In this document: positions 42,588 to 46,865 of the stretch, one piece after another | Position numbering within the stretch: position 1 is the stretch's first letter | Layout: the number at the start of each line of letters is the position of its first letter | Assembly (NCBI GenBank): GCA_900553395.1 | Contig: USDJ01000010.1 | Coordinates: 1 to 46,865 of the forward strand | Direction of reading: 5' to 3' | Origin: an uncultured Mycoplasmatota bacterium | Lineage (GTDB): Bacteria > Bacillota_I > Bacilli_A > RF39 > UBA660 | Length of the DNA: 46,865 nucleotides | Made by a program: the position numbers and the translations under genes | The notes under the pieces: model-generated | Databases searched by the model: none | Seen by the model: the letters and a program-made list of their open reading frames with translations, nothing else | Told to the model about the DNA's origin: nothing

Positions 42588-43187
42588 ATGTCTAATAAAG
42601 AAGTATTAAATAAAATAAAAAATTTAACAAAAGAAGAGATAGATAAATTACCTTATAGTGAAATTGAGAATATAGTTTTAAATCTTACACCAGATGAGAT
42701 TATACATCTTAGTAATATTATAGGTTATCCGGTATTTACTAGGCTTTGCATGGGTAATCTAAGACATAAGTTTGTTTTATTACAAGATGGAGCTGCTATA
42801 ATTATTGAAAATAAAAATGGTGAAATATTGCTACAGAAGAGGGCTGATAGAGATAAGTGGGGAATACCTGGTGGATGTCAAGAGTTGGGGGAAAGTTTTG
42901 AAGATACCATTATCAGAGAAGTAAAAGAAGAAACTAATTTAGATATAAAACCAGAAAGCTTAAAAATAATAGATATAGTGTCTGGGATGAGTAGAAAAAA
43001 TGATTATCCTAATGGCGATATAGTTATAAATAATACCGTTTTGTATTATACTAATAGCTATTCTGGAGAGTTGAAATGGGATTATGAATCAAAAGATATG
43101 AGTTTTTTTAATCTAAATAGTTTACCAAATAATCAACACGATTCAGATTTGATAGATATATATAAAAGATATATTGACAGACAATAA
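42588..43187 (+). CDS. Nudix hydrolase with N-terminal extension
   Basis: 199 residues. The Nudix box is GGCQELGESFEDTIIREV followed by KEETNL, matching GX5EX7REUXEEXGU closely. The preceding LLQKRADRDKWGIPGG fits the family. The first 60 residues (KNLTKEEIDKLPYSEIENIV) form a helical extension. Hydrolyses a nucleoside diphosphate-linked compound; the substrate is unknown. SD AGGAGG. Confidence 0.9.
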   Translation: MSNKEVLNKIKNLTKEEIDKLPYSEIENIVLNLTPDEIIHLSNIIGYPVFTRLCMGNLRHKFVLLQDGAAIIIENKNGEILLQKRADRDKWGIPGGCQELGESFEDTIIREVKEETNLDIKPESLKIIDIVSGMSRKNDYPNGDIVINNTVLYYTNSYSGELKWDYESKDMSFFNLNSLPNNQHDSDLIDIYKRYIDRQ

Positions 43188-43216
43188 ACTATAATATAAA
43201 TGTTAGGGGGAATAAT

Positions 43217-45031
43217 ATGATAGATAGATCAAAGCTTGATTCTTTATATAGTAGTTTTAATAATAAGAATATACATACTACGAAAGAATTGTTAGAATTA
43301 GGTTTCACAAATGGGGATTTAACTAAACTATTAGATGATGGAATATTGATTAGAGTAAAAAGAGGATACTATGAATGTGTAGATATTAAAAAAATTTATT
43401 CTCTAGGTCAAAAATTATTATTAAGGGGCTTTAGTGATAAGGCCGAAGAATACTTTTTAAAATGCTTAAAACTTGATCCTAATCATGGTGGCGCTAATTT
43501 TAGACTTTTTGCTCTTAGTATAAAAAGAAATGATTATGATAGCGCTTTTAAATATTTAGAAAAATTACGCCTAGAAACAAATCCCTACTACGTACAGGAT
43601 TATAACTTGTATTTATATATTATGGGATTAATAACTGACATACCAGAGAACTTACAAACTGACTTTAATAATTTAGATTATAGCAAGTGTAAGGCTTTAG
43701 ATGACGATAAGAGATATAATGGAAGACAAGATGAATTTAACAAGATAGTAATGCTAATATTTACTAATAAGTTAATTGCAGCAAAACGTGAACATTTTGA
43801 TTTTAAGGTAACTGAATGTGATCCTGTTCTTCAATTGATGTTATATCAAGCTATAGGAAATCAAAAAAAGAACCAAAAGGAAATTTTGTCTAAAATAAAA
43901 AATAAAGAATATGAGTCTGCTTTAAACCAATTAAGGCGATTGAATAAACAAAATATGCATATTTATAAAGAAGAGTTTATATTAACATTACTTTCTCAAA
44001 TACTGAACTTTATAAGAGGTGGAGTTATTGCAACTAAGCCAGTATCACTAAATTCATCCTTACGTGATTGCATAGATAGCGGTTGTTATGATTTAGCTTT
44101 AAAAAAACAGTTGGATTATGATGTGAAATCGAATTTTGACAGTGATTTAGATCCAGTAATTATTTTGATTAGAGATTTGCAGGAGCTTGTCTCTAAATCT
44201 AAAATAAAGCCTGTACCTTATTCTAATACGTTTGACAATATAGCTAAATGTTTATTTGAACTAGATATTGAAACTTCTTTTAAATTATTAAGGCAGTTTT
44301 TAAGGTCAATTGGTAAAGCTCAATATGAAGACTTAATTATTAATCTTATTAAACAAAGTGTAATTGAAAAAGATTTAACATTTACACGACCTATATATTA
44401 TTTAACTTTAATTAAGGACGATAAATTTTCTTTAACGGATGCCGAGGTTAATAGTCTGTTAGAAAAAACAAAATATAAAATAAATTCTGAGGCATATGGA
44501 GCATTTATTTTAGATTTAAAGGAAAAGTGTGATGAATTATGTAACAATAAATGTGGAGTTGTTTTATTAGATCCTTTGCCAAGACAAGCATTGATTAGTG
44601 CTATTAATTTTATAAAAAAATATAGAGATATTACTTATTTTACTATAAATGATGACGGGGAAGAAAGATTAGTTTTGCGTTATAAGTCATTTAACCATTT
44701 CTCTATATCTTTAAAAGAATATATGGAAAAATCGAAGGAATTATTTTATTCTGGTGACTATGAAGGCTCAATTCAATGTTATTTAAGGTTATTATCTGTA
44801 GGAAATCCGTCTCAAATTCTATACTATTATTTGGGTAGAAGTTATCTAAAAATTGGAAATTTCAGTGAAGCCTTAAAATATTTTACTATATGTGATGCAT
44901 TAAATGCTGCTCAAAAAACGGGATATGATTTTAATAAAATATTATGTGAATTAAAAAGATACCAAAAGCAGTCAAATATTAAGGGATATCAATATATATT
45001 TAGACTTAATGAAGAAAATAAAGAAGATTAA
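43217..45031 (+). CDS. Winged-helix (AbiEi-like) plus TPR protein
   Basis: 604 residues, cytoplasmic. Residues about 18-52 (TTKELLELGFTNGDLTKLLD, then DGILIRVKRGYYEC) have the pattern of the winged-helix N-terminal domain of AbiEi-type antitoxins/regulators. TPR-like repeats follow at about 60-110 (SDKAEEYFLKCLKLDPNHGG) and near 510-560 (AKELFYSGDYEGSIQCYLRL-like, then YYYLGRSYLKIGNFSEALKY). The middle is helical and unassigned. It looks like a DNA-binding or sensor protein with a TPR solenoid; no AbiEii toxin is next to it. SD AGGGGG-like (TTAGGGGG at 43203-43210). Confidence 0.75.
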   Translation: MIDRSKLDSLYSSFNNKNIHTTKELLELGFTNGDLTKLLDDGILIRVKRGYYECVDIKKIYSLGQKLLLRGFSDKAEEYFLKCLKLDPNHGGANFRLFALSIKRNDYDSAFKYLEKLRLETNPYYVQDYNLYLYIMGLITDIPENLQTDFNNLDYSKCKALDDDKRYNGRQDEFNKIVMLIFTNKLIAAKREHFDFKVTECDPVLQLMLYQAIGNQKKNQKEILSKIKNKEYESALNQLRRLNKQNMHIYKEEFILTLLSQILNFIRGGVIATKPVSLNSSLRDCIDSGCYDLALKKQLDYDVKSNFDSDLDPVIILIRDLQELVSKSKIKPVPYSNTFDNIAKCLFELDIETSFKLLRQFLRSIGKAQYEDLIINLIKQSVIEKDLTFTRPIYYLTLIKDDKFSLTDAEVNSLLEKTKYKINSEAYGAFILDLKEKCDELCNNKCGVVLLDPLPRQALISAINFIKKYRDITYFTINDDGEERLVLRYKSFNHFSISLKEYMEKSKELFYSGDYEGSIQCYLRLLSVGNPSQILYYYLGRSYLKIGNFSEALKYFTICDALNAAQKTGYDFNKILCELKRYQKQSNIKGYQYIFRLNEENKED

Positions 45032-45048
45032 TTCTTTATTTTTTTTTA
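45016..45048 (+). terminator. Terminator spanning the TPR gene stop
   Basis: AAATAAAGAA (45016-45025) pairs with TTCTTTATTT (45032-45041) and runs into T residues; the stop is in the loop. Confidence 0.87.
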
Positions 45049-45081
45049 TTATATGTGTATAATGTTAATGAGGTAGATAAT

Positions 45082-45663
45082 GTGAGCAGTAAAAAAGAAC
45101 CAAAATTATATAAAACATTTAGACCAGTTTTAACATTTTTATTCAAAATATTATATAGACCTAAAATAGTAGGAAGAGAAAATATAAAAAAAAGAGGAAG
45201 ATTAATATTAGCGGGAAATCATACTAATAATTTGGATGCTGTTTTGTTAATTAGCAGTACTAATAGATGTATTCATTTTTTAGCTAAAAAAGAATTATGC
45301 ATTGGGATAAAAAGAATAATATTTACTAATGTTGGATTGATTCCAGTAAATAGAAAAATTAAGGACCATAATGTCCTTATCAAGGCTAGAGAATACATAT
45401 TAGATGAAAAGCTAATAGGAATATTTCCAGAAGGAACTATAGAAAAAGAAAAAAATGTTTTTTTACCATTTAAGATTGGAGCTGTTAAATTAGCTAGTGA
45501 TACTGATTGTGATATTGTTCCGTTTTATATAAGTGGAGATTATAAATTATTTTCTAATAATTTAAAAATAGTATTCGGAGAACCAATTAAGATAGTTAAT
45601 AAAGATTTAGATAAGGAGAATGCTAAGTTAATGAGTAATATTAAAGTCTTAGCTAACAAGTAA
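45082..45663 (+). CDS. 1-acyl-glycerol-3-phosphate acyltransferase family protein
   Basis: 193 residues from GTG 45082 (GAGGT 7 nt before; ATG 45055 overlaps the -10 TATAAT at 45058-45063 and would be upstream of the RNA start). PlsC motifs: AGNHTNNLDAVLL (HxxxxD as HTNNLD), GLIPVNRKIKDHN, FPEGTIEKEKNV, DCDIVPFYISGDY. Transfers acyl chains to lysophosphatidic acid or a related acceptor at the membrane. It is followed 1 nt later by an acyl-activating enzyme, suggesting a linked acylation unit. Confidence 0.92.
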   Translation: MSSKKEPKLYKTFRPVLTFLFKILYRPKIVGRENIKKRGRLILAGNHTNNLDAVLLISSTNRCIHFLAKKELCIGIKRIIFTNVGLIPVNRKIKDHNVLIKAREYILDEKLIGIFPEGTIEKEKNVFLPFKIGAVKLASDTDCDIVPFYISGDYKLFSNNLKIVFGEPIKIVNKDLDKENAKLMSNIKVLANK

Positions 45664-45664
45664 T

Positions 45665-46865
45665 ATGAGCATATTTGATATTTTTAGAACCAGAAAAAAA
45701 ATAAAAACTCCTTGGAATAAATATTATACTAAAGAAGATTTAAATATTAGTATTCCAAATATTAGTATGTATGATCAGGTATTAGCTTCAAGTATAAGAT
45801 ATCCAGATAATGTAGCTATTTATTATTTTAATAGGAAAATTACTTACAAAAAATTAATAAAAAAAATTGATGAAACAGCATTAGCATTTATGTCTAAAGG
45901 TATAAAAAAAGGTGATGTTGTAACTATATGTCTTCCAAATATTCCTGAAGCTTTATATTGTGTATATGCATTAAATAAAATAGGCGCAATTGCTAATATG
46001 ACGCATCCTTTATCCGCAGTTGAAGAAATAAAAGATAGTTTAAATACTACTAATAGTAAGATATTAGTTATATTAGATTTAATATATCCAAAATTAAAAG
46101 GTAATATAAATAATTTAAGTAAAAAAAATATTATTTACGTATCAGCTTCTGATTCTATGACATTTTTAATGAAGTTGGGATATAAAATAAGTAAGTTATC
46201 AATAAGAATATTTAATAAGAATTATATTAGCTTTAAAAAATTTATTATAATGCGCAAGAGAAATAAAAATGTTGAATTTAAAAAATATGGTAAAAATACT
46301 CCAGCAGTAATATTACATAGTGGTGGTACTAGTGGTAAACCTAAAAATGTTGTAATACAAAATAGGGCATTTATACTAGCTTCAAAACAAGAAAAGATTG
46401 CTTTAAGAGAACTAGCTCCAAAAGATAAGTGTCTTGCTATTATGCCTAATTTTCATGGATTTGGATTAAGTGTTAGTATGCATACCCCTTTATCTTTAGG
46501 ATATAGTGTAGTATTAATTCCAAGTTTTAATGCAAGAAAATTTGATACCTTATTAAAAAAGGTTGAACCTAATTGTGTACTTGGAGTTCCAACATTATAT
46601 GAGGCTTTGGCAAGTAGTAACAATGAACCTGATCTTGATTTGTCTTGCCTAAAATATGTAATTTGTGGTGGGGATATTCTTTCAAAGAATTTAGAGGATA
46701 GAGTAAATGACTATTTATTAAAACATTCATCAAAGGTTAAAATTACTCAAGGTTATGGAATGTCAGAAGCTTTAGCTGCTGTTAGTCTATCATCTGATAA
46801 TCACATAAAAAGTGGATCTATAGGAATACCACTTCCTGGCAATCATATAAAAATAATAGATCCAT
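45665..46865 (+). CDS. AMP-binding acyl-CoA/acyl-ACP synthetase (5' part)
   Basis: About 400 residues are visible from ATG 45665 and the frame is open at the window end. Adenylate-forming enzyme: ITYKKLIKKIDETALAF, the phosphate-binding loop LHSGGTSGKPKNV, NFHGFGLSVSMHTPL, GVPTLYEAL and QGYGMSEALAAVSL, GSIGIPLPGNHIKI. Activates a carboxylic acid, probably a fatty acid. Directly behind PlsC, it resembles the split version of an Aas-like acyl activation and transfer system. No SD is clear; translation is likely coupled. Confidence 0.92.
   Translation, partial: MSIFDIFRTRKKIKTPWNKYYTKEDLNISIPNISMYDQVLASSIRYPDNVAIYYFNRKITYKKLIKKIDETALAFMSKGIKKGDVVTICLPNIPEALYCVYALNKIGAIANMTHPLSAVEEIKDSLNTTNSKILVILDLIYPKLKGNINNLSKKNIIYVSASDSMTFLMKLGYKISKLSIRIFNKNYISFKKFIIMRKRNKNVEFKKYGKNTPAVILHSGGTSGKPKNVVIQNRAFILASKQEKIALRELAPKDKCLAIMPNFHGFGLSVSMHTPLSLGYSVVLIPSFNARKFDTLLKKVEPNCVLGVPTLYEALASSNNEPDLDLSCLKYVICGGDILSKNLEDRVNDYLLKHSSKVKITQGYGMSEALAAVSLSSDNHIKSGSIGIPLPGNHIKIIDP

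Noticed and set aside
1..46865. CRISPR array, intact insertion sequence or rRNA genes
   Set aside because: No regularly spaced direct repeats, transposase-like ORFs or rRNA segments were seen on either strand.
1..46865. Mycoplasma genetic code (TGA as Trp)
   Set aside because: TGA ends genes at 8088, 24219 and 24643 and conserved Trp positions are TGG.

Overview
The window is a strongly AT-rich, gene-dense chromosome segment from a Bacillota (Firmicutes) bacterium, probably an uncultured, gut-type member of the Bacilli. Supporting this are Shine-Dalgarno sites of the AGGAGG type, TTGACA/TATAAT promoters, RNase Y, bS21, FtsK/SpoIIIE, an SLH-domain surface protein and a peptidoglycan gene set. 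TGA is used as a stop (for example the genes ending at 24219 and 24643) and Trp is TGG, so this is not the Mycoplasma code despite the base composition. The lineage is inferred from gene content only.

Layout. 1-4160: a partial tRNA-Cys, a heterodimeric ABC exporter pair and tRNA-Gly. 4200-9100: an accessory stretch with a 56-codon minus-strand gene absent from simple long-ORF lists, a membrane-anchored XRE regulator, a TetR repressor divergent from a repeat-protein/membrane-protein operon with a clear palindromic operator, and a lipoprotein. 9118-19467: a housekeeping core of murD, eno, ftsK/spoIIIE, a SPOR-like protein, radC, mreC, mreD, recA (with LexA-like box) and rny. 19470-25130: the most unusual part. 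It holds a probable structured noncoding RNA, a Cys/His-rich CotD-like protein, two tandem paralogues of unknown function, a DUF4186 protein, and then a compact bacteriocin cassette. The cassette comprises a C39-peptidase ABC exporter that appears to start at AUA, a small accessory protein, two double-glycine peptides and a third peptide that resembles the second bacteriocin but has a membrane segment in place of the leader.

25280-37143: rpsU, yqeY, lysS, a histidine phosphatase, ackA, NfeD/SPFH/CPBP genes, a decayed gene, an alpha/beta hydrolase, murF with a membrane N-terminus, ddl, a DUF3048 protein, an HD-domain protein and tRNA-Arg. 37144-39103: an apparent insertion behind the tRNA-Arg with two minus-strand genes of unknown function, one with an HEIIH metalloprotease-like motif. 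39292-46865: an SLH beta-helix surface protein, purine nucleoside phosphorylase, a Fe/Mn superoxide dismutase-like protein, a Nudix hydrolase, a winged-helix/TPR protein, a PlsC acyltransferase and the start of an acyl-CoA/ACP synthetase that runs off the window.

The cell-wall genes (murD, murF, ddl, mreCD, ftsK) cover peptidoglycan precursor synthesis, elongation and division. Energy genes (eno, ackA) fit a fermentative lifestyle. A recurring architectural feature is that many stop codons lie inside the hairpin of the Rho-independent terminator.
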